Origin: Mytilisepta virgata
Lineage: Eukaryota; Mollusca; Bivalvia; Mytilida; Mytilidae
Direction of reading: 5' to 3'
Assembly (NCBI GenBank): GCA_028015205.1
Contig: JAPWFG010000022.1
Span: 682,001 to 746,000 of the forward strand
Length of the DNA stretch: 64,000 bases
The notes beneath the pieces were generated by a model that searched no databases, was not told the DNA's origin, and saw nothing but the letters and a program-made list of their open reading frames with translations. The position numbers and the translations under genes were made by a program. This document shows positions 30,679-42,140 of this stretch, one piece after another (within the stretch, counting starts at the first letter, position 1; every line of letters begins with the position of its first letter).

Positions 30679-33600
30679 AGTCGTCCAATTCAATGAGAGT
30701 GACGAGAATATATTAATATAGGAAATAAAATACCGAATTAATAAAACAGTGGACTAATTCCACAAAACCAAACCCCAAAGTCAATTAGTGAGAACCACCC
30801 GGTGTCACATGTGTTAACTTGTCCTTATTATGGTACAGGTGTGCGGCCAGCATTTTCGAATCCCACCCTATTCATATATTTGAGATTCCAAGAAAGTCCA
30901 ACCTATTCATACATAATTCAATATTGGTTGTAAACGTATCATTTGATTGGTCTTCTTTTTTTTTCGTCTATCATATCATAGACTAAAGTTTTCTTTTCTA
31001 CTTCGACGTTATTAAAAGGAATCCCGGCTTTTTAGACGTTACGTGTGTTATATTGTGTGCACCACTTGATTTTATTTCTTCACAGACTGAAACAAAATTA
31101 CAGTCAATCCTTAAATAAACCACTCTTTTCCTGACCCTTTTATATATTTTCTCACCTTGTACTTTCACTTATAGTCAATCAGAACTAAAGTTTTTAGTAT
31201 GAAGAATGGAAAATAGATCATGAAACTGAATCCGGAAATATGACCGAATCATAATTTTTTTAAAAATAGTATTATCTTTTCCCATATTTTGAATGACAAA
31301 AATATACCTTTTTTGGCCGAACAAATGTAGTTACCACTATATGGAAAGTCCCCCCACCCCCTCTCCGTGGTGACAACACTAACATAAGCAAATACCTCAT
31401 AGACACAACCAAAAGAGGAAAAACACTAGCTAACCAAAGAGAATACGAAAACAAACTATCACAAAATTGGAGTAACATCAGTTGTTCCGGAAGAGTAAAT
31501 ATATCCTGCTCTGTTACCGGCACCCTTTACAATTATAGTGAGGAAACTCCGATGGAGTGCCAAGTCCAGTGTAAAGTTATTTCCAGTAAGATATCAAATC
31601 TAACGGAAGATTTCAATTCTCATTTGTGAGACAAACACTTTGTATTAGTCAATCAAGTCGTGATGACCGTAAAATTCCTGGAATTGAACAATCGTTACAG
31701 TGTTCCAATATCTAAGATGATGTTGGACCTGTTCACACTGTCGTAACATTTCATGTACCTCCACCGATTTGTGACTATAAACGGATTGACTTTGTTGAAC
31801 TTCACGACGGTTGCCGTATACAGAGCAGGAACTGCATACCCTTCCGGAGCACCTGAGTTCACTCCTGGTTTTTATAGGAGTTCGTGTTGTTTATTGTTTT
31901 TTAGTTTTCAGTGTTTATTTGTTGTGCTTGTGGTTGTTCATTTGTCTTCCCGGGTTTTGTCTGTCTAATTGATTGTGTTTTTTTTTTTATTGCTCCTTAG
32001 GTATATTTGTCCTCTTTCTTGAAGTTGACATGATCTTGTTTACCGTTTTCAGACCAGGCTAGAACAGAATCAAATAACAGATAACTAGATATTTGAATTT
32101 TCCTTATATCTCGCTCAGAGTTTTCTGTTATCTCAAAATAATATAATGTAATACAGTGTATATTTTCTCTATATACCTATCTCAAAGTTCCGTTTATATC
32201 ATATTATTAGTATTTGGACACCAGCACGAAATCTATTCATTAAATTTTACTGGTACACAAAACGGTTATCTTTCAGACTTAAAACTTGTAGATCTATGTC
32301 TAAAGTTAAAATAATGTAAGCTTATTTTTTTTTTCCATTTCGGCATTTACTTTTCTTCGATAACATTTTTGGCCATGGGCATCACAGTAAAATTATTTAA
32401 CAAAATACCAAATGTTCATTTATTGCATCTATATACATTTTTTAGAAAAAAAAATCAGTTTAAAGATTTTTCATGCTTTATGATACCAGTAAATCCCCAC
32501 TTTATGTAACCAATTGATATTTTTTATCTATTTCTTTTACACCCAATTAATTCCCTTTTTCGTCTGCAGTAGAATTTTTGTAAATGTTAAATACAGTGTA
32601 CTTTGTTATATAACGATAAATATTACATAATCCCATGTATTCTTATTGAATTTAGTTAAATTTTGACACATTACATCGCAGTTGTGTGTTCATTTATCGT
32701 ATAGTCTATGGAAATGTGATTCCCCTATCTCGTTTTCGCAGAGCCCTGATCCATTCGTTCTGTTCAGATTAAATCGTCACAAAACAATTCTATCCGTATC
32801 GCGTATGCCTTGTATATATAAAATCAAACGTAAACAATATCTTACCTTATACGGTATAGAACAGTTAGACGGTAAATTGTCCCCTGGGTTTCTCTGGGCC
32901 GTTCGCCATGATTGTACAAATATGTCTTGCTTCAGCTGACCAGACAAAAGACCGTCGTACAAGTCTTGAAATGAAAAATATTCAAAATGGCAAAAATTCA
33001 GGTATTCAAACCCAATATTAAAAAATATCACTAAGAAGATATGAAAATTTTAACACAGAGTCGTTTAAAAGACGATGTTTTTGTTAAAAAAAATTAAATG
33101 CAAAATAGCCCAAAAATGTAATGTATCTGAAACCTTTTATATATGTTACAGTAAATGTGTGTAATTAGGAATTTCATGTAATTACTAAAAAAATAGGAAT
33201 TTCGTGTAATTACTAAAGGCTCTAGTAATTACATGAAATCACTAATTTTTAACAGTAATTACATGAAATTACTGAAATTTTAGGGGATTTTTACACACAT
33301 TTACTGAAAGTATTTTTTTTATAATATGCATTTAAATGGGTACAAAAACTGATTATTTAGTATTGATTTCACAATTACTATTCTAATTTCCCTTAAGGTA
33401 TATGTAGTTAACATTATAAAGTTTAATACTGGTACATGTACTTATGGGAGTGAGAACAAAACTCACCCTGAATGATTTATAAATCTCTCACTTTGTGGTT
33501 CATTTGTGCAAAATGGCACAAGATATAAAGGAAAGGGAATTCACAGATGAATTGTACAAGAATTATAATGAAAAAAAGGAGAAAGTTTTATTACCCAAAA

Positions 33601-34019
33601 ATGTTTGAAAGCTGGTGTACTTTGCAATTCTAGGTGTCACAACAGTAGTACATGTAAAAACAAATAAGAACCATATAGGCAGAAAGTGTTTGTGAATTTA
33701 AATCGATTGTTTTCTATTCTGATTATTTATGTAAATATGTTTGCATTGCAGTTACATGTATTATAAATTTAGATCTACAACTTGGATTTTGTTCTTAATT
33801 TTATTTCAGTAAATGTGTGTAAAATGCGTTATTTTTTTCAGTAATTACATGTAATCACTGGAAATTTTAGGAATTACATGTAATTACTAAAAGGTCTAGT
33901 GATTACATGAAATTCCTAAAAATTTCAGTAATTACGCGTAATTACTAATTACACAAATTTACTGTAACATATACATTTTTGTTCGAAGACGGCGACATAC
34001 GACGTATATCTGAATTTGC

Positions 34020-34054
<35 letters not shown>

Positions 34055-37000
34055 ATATGTGTTGAAACGACACGACTGTTTAAAGCTCATTTTTAGAAGT
34101 GGAAATTTAATAGTGAAAGGCCCGTAATTTCGGCAAAAATTAGCGGAGCGGAGCGGAACGAAACGTAACGTAACGTCGATCTGTATCTCATTATGGTAGC
34201 CTCACATATCAAAAATCAGCTCAATACCTGAAGGCGTTTAGAAAAAAGTCCGTCTAACTGTTCGTTGCGGACTGACGGAATTACGGGCAATGGTAAAAGT
34301 ATGGACATAAAAATAACAAATTAGCAAATTATATTTGACTGGTGTCAACCGGCTATTTGTATGGGTGTGTTTTGCCTTGGGCTGTAAGCGTCATAGAGAT
34401 CTCGGGCGCCGCTATATGTACCCTGACCACAATAGAATATTTAAAAATAAAATATCTATGAAGTTTTGAAAGTGGGAAAAGATACAACTGAGCATCGCTA
34501 TTACTCCCTCACGGAAAACACATGTAAATATCACAATTATTGTATTGTATAAGGTGTAGATATCCCTAGATGATTTGTGTAATATCAATAATAGAGTGTG
34601 TCAAGTTCCATAAGAAGTGGAATATCAGATCATATATAAACTCACTTACCCTTTCCAAACATTGTATATTTAGAATAACTGAAGAATGTATTTTTGCCTT
34701 TGGTTCTGAGTTTTACGACTGTATCCCATGGTGGAGACGTCACATGGTTCTGATGCTTACTCTTTCGGCTTTCAACTATACTGGCCAGTCTAGGGTAGTC
34801 TTTGGTAAATGTGGATGGAAAAACTGTTTCATATATGTGTGGAAAGGTATAGTTGAAAACAGTACCTAAATTTGTAAAAGAATGAACTTTAAATTTGTTT
34901 CCGAAGCAATCGGAGAGCAAACACTTAAATATTTGGCTGATAAGAAAGTGATCTCGGTTCCTAGAATGATATAAAATGTTTCTGTGCGGTCCTGTGCGGC
35001 TGAAATTTTTTTTTCAATCTAAATCTATACAATTCCAAGTATTATTCAATAATTTAGTTTTTAAACCACATATTTTAGAGTCTGGCAATTAAATCCTAAT
35101 TACCCCATAAAAAGCAAGTTGTTGTCCCCCCTCCTATCCTGTTGATTGTATTAATGCACAAGTTTAAATAACAATCAATTATTTTGATAATAAATTAAAG
35201 AAGCACAGGAAATTAATGAATTGTACATGTTGTAATTTTATTTAAAAATCTGTGCATATGTCCTCAATTTGCATATAGGTCAAAGATAATAGTTTGCACT
35301 ATAAATTTCCTTGGCATAGTAACTCAAAATTACTGTAACATGTGTACTTTCGCGCCAAATTCATTCATTCTTCCTCGGATTAAGGGACGAGATCAAAAGT
35401 TCAATGTAGGATAAAAACTTAATTCACATAGTTTTTTCACTTACCCCCCCCCCCCCCTCCCCCTCTTAACTTAATTTGTGAAAAATTGATTGACCAATAT
35501 GGGCATATGCTTTGAGAATATACTTTTTGCATCATTGGTCCTGTTTTTCCTCAACAATGTATGTGTGTTCTGTATATTGACTTGGACATCACTTGAGTCC
35601 GTATTTTTCAATCCGAAAATCGATGTCGGATAACAAAACTTACAGCGATTTTTACCGCCCCACCCCCAAACTATTTGAATTAAGTTTTTTATCCTACATT
35701 GAACTTTTGATCTCGTCCCTAGCTGAATCTGAAAATCTTTTTATTAAAGTCGCATCATGTTTTGATATAACGTCACAAATTTTTTGAAACCCATGAAAAG
35801 CTTTAATGCAGTCCATCCCCTACTCAAACTGATTAGAAATCGCCGTTTCCTAAACTGTTAATATTTGTTTTAATACATTTTTCATTCAACGATTGCATAG
35901 AACATGAGAAAATAATTTCAGAACACAGTTGTCCCTCGCTCAACTAAATTTTCCTTCGATTCAGAATTTCTTGTAATTGAGAAAAAGAAATACAAATAAA
36001 AACTTCGCATTATCTCTTAATATGTTTTTTCTAGGGGTTGTGTCTGATGAACAATTAATGGATTTGGAGTTGCCTAATATTAATAATATTTTGGATTTTT
36101 CCATTAGTGTGACTCAAGTGACCATGGTGACTGTGTATATTGATCATACCAATATCATCCAACACTCCATTTACTGTAGAAATACATAGAAATGTCTGCC
36201 CGTTCCAAATACCATTTTCTGGCCACCTGTATCCACTGGACTTCTCTGATGGGAACTTTGGCGTGCTGTGAACCATCCAAAATCCACCCAGTTTGTCAAC
36301 AGCAACAACACCTATTGATTAAGGAAACATATATACATTTAGTACAAAATATGTAAAATTCTGTACAACATTTGATTGGGCAATGAGCATTCACTATTTT
36401 TGAACAGTCTTTTTTTAATCTTGACTAATCACGGGGAAATCAATCCGCCTTGAAGTATAGCCTCGTGGGAAAACGTGCCACATGCATGGTATAAAGTCCG
36501 TCACTAGGAATAGTCTCCCGTAGTCAATATAAACAAACAAATGTTCATATAAAGTGAATATTATTTTTCAATGCCAAGATTTTTACATTTTATGTACTAA
36601 ATATATTATGGACTTCTCCTCTGGAACATTTTTCCTCTAGTGTTTTCTGGTGAGGTATAGTCCCCTCGCCTAACTGCTCGGGCACTATACCTCACCAGAT
36701 AACACTATAACGGTTCCTTCGGGAGAAGCCCATAATAGATTAGCAGTGATTACACTTGTAGCTGTTGCCGTTAGATATGCGTAAAGGGTACTTCTAATTA
36801 GAGTGTGGCGGAATCGTAAGAACAGGTAAAGGTAAAATAGATCACGTGGATGATTTAGCACTATTGTCAATACATTCAATTTTATTGTTAGTCCCTCATT
36901 AACTAATCCACCATATCACTGCTTACAGTGACATTAGATCGAAGAACAGCAATAAAAGCAGTGGCTTAGGTTTCTTAGATTTTGTTATGCATTTTTGAAG

Positions 37001-39933
37001 TATGGTTTTTATTTAAAATATTTTATAGTTCCAGTTTAATTTCTTCACAATTATTTAATGTGACCATTAATAGTTTTTTTATATAGTTGGAGAATATGTC
37101 ACTGTGTAAAGAGTTGTAGGACAAACCCTTTTGGTTTTTTTTCTAGTTTCATTTAAGGGATAAAGTTCCATAGACACTGCCTAATCATATTCTTTAATTT
37201 GTAGCAATCTTAAACTCTTTTATTTCAAAACTTCGGATATCTCGAAGTAATTTCTAGACTACTTTACACTATATTTTTTTCTTAATAACTCAGATTTTGT
37301 TGACCTGAAGTGATCTGTTGGTCTAAAAAAAGCTTTATAACCTACTCGCAATAACTCACAATTTTTTGTAATCTCAGAAGTAATCCATTATTCCCAAGAC
37401 AATAGTTTACACTATGCTTACTCCTAATATCTCGAAATATGTTTTACTTTGAGAAAAGGAGAGTAAACTTTATATAAGTTTAAGTAGCATATATCTAAAA
37501 TAACTGATACCTTTAGTATGGCCGTGTTCTGAATTTGATTTGCTTGATAGCTGGTCGTTGTACATTATGTATGCTATGTCTGTCTGGAAAATAATATATC
37601 ATTGTATAACTTTAATTGCTAATCATTGTTTTCTTGATTAAAATCTCTATTATCGTTCATCCACTAAACTTTCGTCGTATTTATCGAATATATGTACAAT
37701 ATGCAGAAGAGGGCTTGTAATCAATCACCGTCGAATCGAAGAGCCCTTGTTGTTCCATACTGCACTTAACACATGTAACATATAGAACAACATATCCATC
37801 CATTGGTATTCAACAATTATATTTGCAGTAATTCATTGTACCTTTACATACGTTATTACAGAACTTTCCCGGACCACAAAGCAAAATAGTTTGTATGGAA
37901 AGAAATTTGATCGTTAATCGAATCACTTCTGTGTATTCTCAGTTCAAAAAAGGTTTTGAAAAGGATTTGGATGGTAGGTATTTTAACTTACCTATGTCAT
38001 CATTAGATCAAATGACGTTATTTTTCAGTATAAATTCCTTGTTGGACGAATAAGCGCCTTATGTACATCGTCATATTAAAAATATATATATATTTATTCA
38101 TAGAACCACAAACCTGATATTGTGGATAACTTCATTTCAAAATTTCCCTACATTTACTTGACACAAGTTCAAGCAATGGCTTAGCACCTTTATTGCGGTT
38201 CTTCATCTTAAAGCCAGGATGAGATATTCGACATGGAGATACATATTTCATCCCAATGTTAGTTTAAAATGGCCCTCATTACCGATTTGGTCCGATTTGT
38301 TTGCTACATGCCCACAAGGTCACATCTGTTAAAGAAGACCATAGGTAAATCAAGATATTACACACAAGATAACTCTGCATTAGGAACAAACCTTGTTATG
38401 ATATATTTGGTCCAGAGTATTATATACAGCGTGGCCCTTATCACTCATTCCATTTTTTGATAATTCTAACTTAGGGCTTTTGACGTCCATGTAGTAAAAT
38501 CCTGTTCCCTGTTGAACTGTTTTACTGATACTTTTGTCTATCTTAGGAAGTTTATAAACAACAAACCTTCAAAATAAAATAGACAATGAATTATAATACG
38601 CAGTGACCACCTGTTTTAAGTGTACAATAACTATGGCACGCCGTTTTTATATTTATTCAAATTCCAAAATATCTTATTTATTTAACAAGATATCTTATTA
38701 AGTATTAAGATATCTTTAATTTGTATAAGATATCTTATTTAATTTGAAAGTGAATAAGATATCTCTATAAGTTAATAAGATATCTCTATAAGTTAATAAG
38801 ATATCTCTATTAGTTAATAAGATATCTCTATAAGTTTATAAGATATCTCTATTAGTTTATAAGATATCTTATTAAGTATATAAGATATCTCTATTATTAA
38901 CTATATAAAAGATATCTTATATAGTTAATAAGATATCTTATAAATTAATAGATATATATTATTAACTTATAGAGATATCTTATATATTTAATAAGATATC
39001 TTTATAACCAGTTAAATAAGATATCTCTATAAGTTAATAAGATATCTCTATAAGTTTATAAGATATCTCTATTTGTTTATGAGATATCTCTATTAATTTA
39101 TAAGACATCTCTATTAATTTGTAAGATATCTCTATTAGTTTATAAGATATTTTATTTAACTAAATAAGATATCTCGAAATTGAATAAATATAACAACGGC
39201 GTGCCATAAAAAACCTGTCTTACGAGACTTTAATTTATATTTCCCTTTACAGTGAATTTCATATAAAGTGAACAGCTGTCTTATAGGACCTTATTTTTAT
39301 GTTCCCTTGAGAGATAGAGCGCCTCGGTGGTCTCCTGGTAGAGTGCTCGCCTCGATGCGAAGGGGTCAAACCAAAACCATCTTACGACAGAGCTATGCAG
39401 ATATATCCTTCGGGAGTAGAATTTTGTAGATCAGAAGTTAGAAATTGCAAAGACCAAGTTCAGATTAAACCATAGTTTGGTATAAGTCCTAATATGTAAG
39501 TGACATGTATGTCTTATCAAAAATTGTTTAATAATGATAAATGCAATATACATATATGTTATACTTTTAACAGAAAAAATCTTCACTCTGTTCAACTATT
39601 ATCTCTTATCATAAACAGTATTTTTCTGCAAAAAGTCTTTATGTATTAAAGTAATATTTATTCTTTAGTACATCGTTAATTTTTATTCTCCCTATTTTTA
39701 GAAAATATTCTATATTTAAGGCCACTATTCTCTATTCCATTCTATCACACGATAACTAAGTGTAAACTAACATTTAAATTTCTTATTTTAGCACAATACG
39801 GATATTTATAGTGAATGAACAGTACTCACCAGTCTACAGGAGAACCACTTTGATCTAAACATTGTATACATGTAACTGTCTCTACATACACACAAACTAA
39901 CATCAACACCAACAATTGATGCGTTATGTCCAT
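28868..39933 (-). CDS. DNASE2: Deoxyribonuclease II (lysosomal acid DNase), complete, eight exons
   Basis: Metal-independent acid endonuclease that degrades DNA in lysosomes. The minus-strand exons are 39933-39830, 38566-38392, 37583-37511, 36311-36150, 34865-34650, 32964-32846, 30392-30267 and 28966-28868. All are GT-AG and in frame, total 1,074 nt, 357 residues (human DNASE2 has 360). The protein begins with a signal peptide (HQLLVLMLVCVYVETVTC) and then CLDQSGSPVDWFVVYKLP. It carries both HxK motifs of the phospholipase-D-like active site, H115-T-K117 (NSEHGHTKG) and H304-S-K306 (TTKDHSKWAVS), plus H132 in GGFWMVHSTPKFP and the family signatures NLPSNCS, WLCIGDINRQ and HRGGGQVC. It should be an active enzyme. 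It is tail-to-tail with SPPL2 and head-to-head with the RING gene. The introns hold many repeats, and the exon 7 tail is repeated downstream. Confidence 0.96.
29128..29570 (+). repeat. SINE S3 remnant split by another repeat
   Basis: AGCTCGCACGTTAAAAATCT and, further on, GGCTTAGTACAGAGCATGGA plus ATATCAACATATTCTGATAT are S3 body and tail pieces. Between them (about 29190-29475) lies an unrelated repeat starting ATTGATTGTTGCTTAACGTC. All of it is in the last DNase II intron. Confidence 0.6.
29922..30266 (-). repeat. Tandem copies of DNase II exon 7 tail plus donor
   Basis: On the minus strand the true exon end reads GGGAACTGGTTGTGTATTGG, GGATATCAATAGACAG|GTAATT. Diverged copies of this 40-bp block start (plus-strand coordinate) at 30177, 30072, 29975 and 29922, about 90-105 bp apart except for the last. 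Each still has G(A/G)TAT or a similar stretch and AGACAGGT or AC(A)CAGGT. Intronic sequence (ACACAAATAAATAATA-like) is repeated with it. The duplication unit therefore spans the exon-intron junction. Confidence 0.88.
30267..30392 (-). CDS. DNASE2: DNase II exon 7 with second HxK motif
   Basis: It encodes VYNIENIKFSGDISFNTTKD, HSKWAVSKNG and GNWLCIGDINRQ (42 codons, phase 0 on both sides). DHSKW..S and W.CIGD.NR are family signatures. The acceptor is TGTGAACAG and the donor ACAG|GTAATT. Decayed copies of its last 37 or so bases lie at lower coordinates, in the next intron. Confidence 0.94.
31263..32010. repeat. Fragments of a dispersed repeat (GGAGCACCTGAGTTCACTCC signature)
   Basis: 31270-31520 (minus sense) and 31650-32010 (plus sense) are pieces of a repeat seen again at 45150, 47000-47450, 47930 and 50200. 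The shared core reads CCTTCCGGAGCACCTGAGTT, CACTCCTGGTTTTTATAGGA. Such sequence is common in bivalve genomes, and I cannot place it in a transposon class. The short open frames are not genes. Confidence 0.6.
32846..32964 (-). CDS. DNASE2: DNase II exon 6
   Basis: It encodes DLYDGLLSGQLKQDIFVQSW, RTAQRNPGDNLPSNCS and IPYK, matching DLYSGWLA..L..NL.VQ.W......LPSNCS. The acceptor is CATTTCAAG and the donor ATAAG|GTAAGA. Confidence 0.95.
33140..33972. mobile_element. Composite inverted-repeat element, 833 bp
   Basis: The outer ends are inverted: TATATGTTACAGTAAATGTG at left and AATTTACTGTAACATATA at right. Two similar modules sit just inside (33149-33309 and 33808-33968), each a set of palindromic AGTAATTACATGAAATTACT motifs bounded by CAGTAAATGTGTGTAA. 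It looks like two MITE copies enclosing about 500 bp of other DNA. It lies in DNase II intron 5. Confidence 0.75.
34650..34865 (-). CDS. DNASE2: DNase II exon 5
   Basis: It encodes TVFNYTFPHIYETVFPS, DYPRLASIVE, HVTSPPWDTVVKLRTKGKNT and FFSYSKYTMFGK. These align with LTYTYPWVYN..FP.L..VV.GHHV..PPW.....L.S..G..F.SFAK...FG. The acceptor is AAATTTAG and the donor AAAGG|GTAAGT. Confidence 0.93.
35382..35721. mobile_element. Inverted-repeat element with 43-bp arms
   Basis: The left arm (GGGACGAGATCAAAAGTTCA, ATGTAGGATAAAAACTTAAT) and right arm (ATTAAGTTTTTTATCCTACA, TTGAACTTTTGATCTCGTCC C) are nearly perfect complements. A C-rich tract lies inside at 35443-35463. MITE-like, in DNase II intron 4. 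Confidence 0.8.
36150..36311 (-). CDS. DNASE2: DNase II exon 4 with FWMVHSTP
   Basis: It encodes GVVAVDKLGGFWMVHSTPKF, then YRWPENGIWNGQTFLCIS and NGVLDDI. It corresponds to GGFWLVHSVPNFP..Y.WP....YGQTLLCVS. The donor at 36149 (ATTG|GTATGA) is supported because exon 5 then continues the family sequence without a gap. Confidence 0.95.
36603..36738. repeat. Foldback element, 60-bp arms
   Basis: TATTATGGACTTCTCCTCTG, CTAGTGTTTTCTGGTGAGGT and ATAGT fold onto ACTATACCTCACCAGATAAC, ACTATAACGGTTCC and GGAGAAGCCCATAATA. Only about 20 bp separates the arms, so a long hairpin could form in DNA or in the intron RNA. Confidence 0.8.
37511..37583 (-). CDS. DNASE2: DNase II exon 3 with first HxK motif
   Basis: It encodes TDIAYIMYNDQLSSKSNSEH and GHTK, matching ..LAFLLYNDQ....GHTKG in vertebrates. 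The acceptor is ATTTTCCAG and the donor AAAG|GTATCA. Confidence 0.95.
38392..38566 (-). CDS. DNASE2: DNase II exon 2
   Basis: It encodes WFVVYKLPKIDKSISKTVQQ, then GTGFYYMDVKSP and KGHAVYNTLDQIYHNK. This is the WFVVYKLP..Y.YLD..G.A....L..LY segment of the family. The acceptor is TTTTGAAG and the donor ACAAG|GTTTGT. Confidence 0.94.
38634..39206. mobile_element. TA-flanked TIR element filled with GATATC minisatellite
   Basis: The ends TGGCACGCCGTTTTTATATT and its inverted partner (AATATAACAACGGCGTGCCA) are about 30 bp long, with TA on both outer sides. The whole interior is a 21-bp tandem repeat, roughly TAAGATATCTCTATAAGTTA, with the palindrome AGATATCT in most units and orientation changes midway. 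It lies in DNase II intron 1. Confidence 0.85.
39311..39370 (+). repeat. SINE S3 head fragment
   Basis: GCGCCTCGGTGGTCTCCTGG..GTGCTCGCCTCGATGCG, then GGGTCAAACCAAAACC. The body is absent. Confidence 0.7.
39830..39933 (-). CDS. DNASE2: DNase II exon 1 (signal peptide)
   Basis: ATG at 39933-39931. It encodes MDITHQLLVLMLVCVYVETV, TCIQCLDQSGSPVD and two bases of a Trp codon. The hydrophobic core and TC-type cleavage region fit a secreted/lysosomal leader. The donor is ACTG|GTGAGT. Confidence 0.93.
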
Positions 39934-40314
39934 TTTAACAGTGTTCAATGTATCACGTTATATCCACTTCCTCGTCCAAAAACGAAACTTCATTTTATTT
40001 TCAATTTAAGGAAGTATTTACGGAAATATATCACGAATATTATCGTTTTCCTCTTGATATCTCAGTTTTATTGCATAATATTTTATTAGGTTTTCCAAAA
40101 ACGGAAAGATGAAAATTATTTGTCATGTGTTAAAGTACTGCCCTAGTGACTTTACGTCACATTCATTGAGATCAATTTCTGAAATTTTAATCAAATATGG
40201 AATGTCCATTTTTTACTGCCTTATCCATAACGCCTGTGATCTGAGCATGCTTCCATATTTCAATACGGAAAAAAGTGATATATTGGATTAACTCTCGCCA
40301 CAAAAAATTCCATA

Positions 40315-40481
40315 CAGTCAAATCTGTGTATAAAGGGCAGCCAAGGGATGAGAAAAATGTGCCCTTTATGATGCCCACTTTGATTTTACAAGCATATTTG
40401 ACTGCCTGGACATTTACACAGTGCCCTTTATAAACAGTGATTTGCTATATATAGAGGTGTCATTTTAAACACGTTTGACTG
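40315..40481. mobile_element. MITE M3, 167 bp
   Basis: The ends CAGTCAAATCTGTGTATAAA and TTTTAAACACGTTTGACTG are inverted. The interior has GTGCCCTTTATGATGCCC and CAGTGCCCTTTATAAACAGT. Confidence 0.8.
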
Positions 40482-40789
40482 GCAAAACTATAAACAAAAG
40501 AATAGCACTGTTGATGCTCTCTTCAGGTCACTTTGAGGACTGCAGTGTGGAGACAAATCTCTCGGCTACTGGAGGTTTATGGCGGCCCAAAACAGTAGTT
40601 TAAGGATACTTCGCTTCTCTGTTCCAAAATAACAAACATTTCATAACAGTGGTAAATATTGATAGTGGATTAATAAAGGAACTAAAAGAGCGAAATAAAA
40701 TTATAGGTCCGTGTGCTTGTTTTAGTGATAAAAGCCATTAAAAATTTGGCGGGGGAAATATGCTCTCTTGATTTTACATAGCTTTATCA

Positions 40790-41003
40790 TTGAAAAGTTT
40801 TATTTCTCAAAAACCATTAAATAGTAACAAGGATTTCATAAGATTTTTACAAATGGCTTATTATTCTGCATGCAAAAGATTTATGAAATGAAAAATGGGT
40901 GTTATCGGGAAAAATAATGTATGGTATTAAAATGGATAAAACCGGATGATCCTGAACATCGGACAAAAATTCAAAAACATGACCAACGAACATCCTTAAG
41001 CTA
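40790..41003 (-). repeat. Dispersed repeat R1, inverted copy
   Basis: Read on the minus strand it starts TTAAGGATGTTCGTTGGTCA, TGTTTTTGAATTTTTGTCCG and continues ..CCGGTTTTATCCATTTTAAT. It is like 27569-27905 but more diverged. Confidence 0.75.
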
Positions 41004-41404
41004 AAGTCTTTCCTAAATCATGTACAAATGTATGTGTCAGGAAAATCAGTACTATGTTGCTTCTAAAGTAGGTATTTAACAAGTTGATCTGTGTTTGACG
41101 GGTTAATTTAACTCTGAATTCATAGTTATATTTTCTAATCTTTAATTTAATCAAAACAGTTATACATCGATGTAAAATAACTCTAAATACATAGTTCTGG
41201 TAGTGAAAACAGGTTCAGATATCAAATGATTTGATGTAAGATGAGACGGAAAGTTTAAAATTTCAATGTTTATCATAATATGAAAAAGGGATAGTAGCTA
41301 TCCAAATAAACTTAATGTAAATGACAAACGTTTAAACAGATGACAGTGCATTTATTGTAGTTCTCCATCTTAAAGTCATATCGAGGTTTTCATATAGGAT
41401 TTAA

Positions 41405-42140
41405 CCGCCTCGGTGGTCTCGTGGTAGCGTGCTCGCCTTAAGTGCGGAAGGTCGCGGGTTCGATCCCCGGCCGGGTCAAACCAAAGACACTAAAATGAAA
41501 GACTCTAAAATAGGTATTTGCTGCTTCTCCTCCCGCCAAGCACGCGGCATCTAGGAGTAAGAGCAAAGATCTACTGTTCGGCTCGGAATCAGTATAATGT
41601 GGTCGAGTGCGGTGATATGTCTTCCTGTGGACTGTTACCTCGTAAGCTAGCACATTAAAAATCCGGCTCAGCGTGTCGGTCGAGCACAAACCAGGTATCA
41701 TATTCATTATTATTATACTTCATGCCAGAAACTACTGTAATATTTGGTACATTAATAATTCGCATATAAATTCCAACCTATTCGGCAAATATGGCATATA
41801 GACTACAGTAATATGTCCACCCGCGGCTTTAAACGTTACGTAACTTTTTGTGTACATTTCAAAGAGCGTTTTCACGAATAAATGACTTAGTCAGCGATGC
41901 GTTTAATTACATGGGAAAAATGAATTAATTTCAAATTAGATTAATTCTTAGCATAAAGTATAATAATCACAATATTAGGGTCTTGTGACCGTTATATGCG
42001 AAATATTTGCCAGGTCTGAGTGACATGTACCCTCCGCATATAACCGTCACAATACCCGAATATTATGTAAGCATACATGTTCTCGTCCTGATATGCACCT
42101 GGCTGCCACTGGACGTTAAACAACAATTCATCCATCCATC
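41405..42140 (+). repeat. SINE S3 with intact tRNA-like head, interrupted before the tail
   Basis: CCGCCTCGGTGGTCTCGTGG, TAGCGTGCTCGCC and GGGTTCGATCCCCGG give a clear A box and B box, the best S3 head here. The body runs to about 41714. A 350-bp insert follows, including an inverted pair TATTAGGGTCTTGTGACCGT / ACGGTCACAATACCCGAATA-like arms at 41970-42066. The SINE tail (TTCTCGTCCTGATATGCACC ... CACTGGACGTTAAACAACAA) then resumes at 42079. Confidence 0.8.

Noticed and set aside
31272..31523. 83-codon minus-strand frame with hydrophobic stretches
   Set aside because: It is part of a dispersed repeat seen at several places in broken form, with no recognisable domain.
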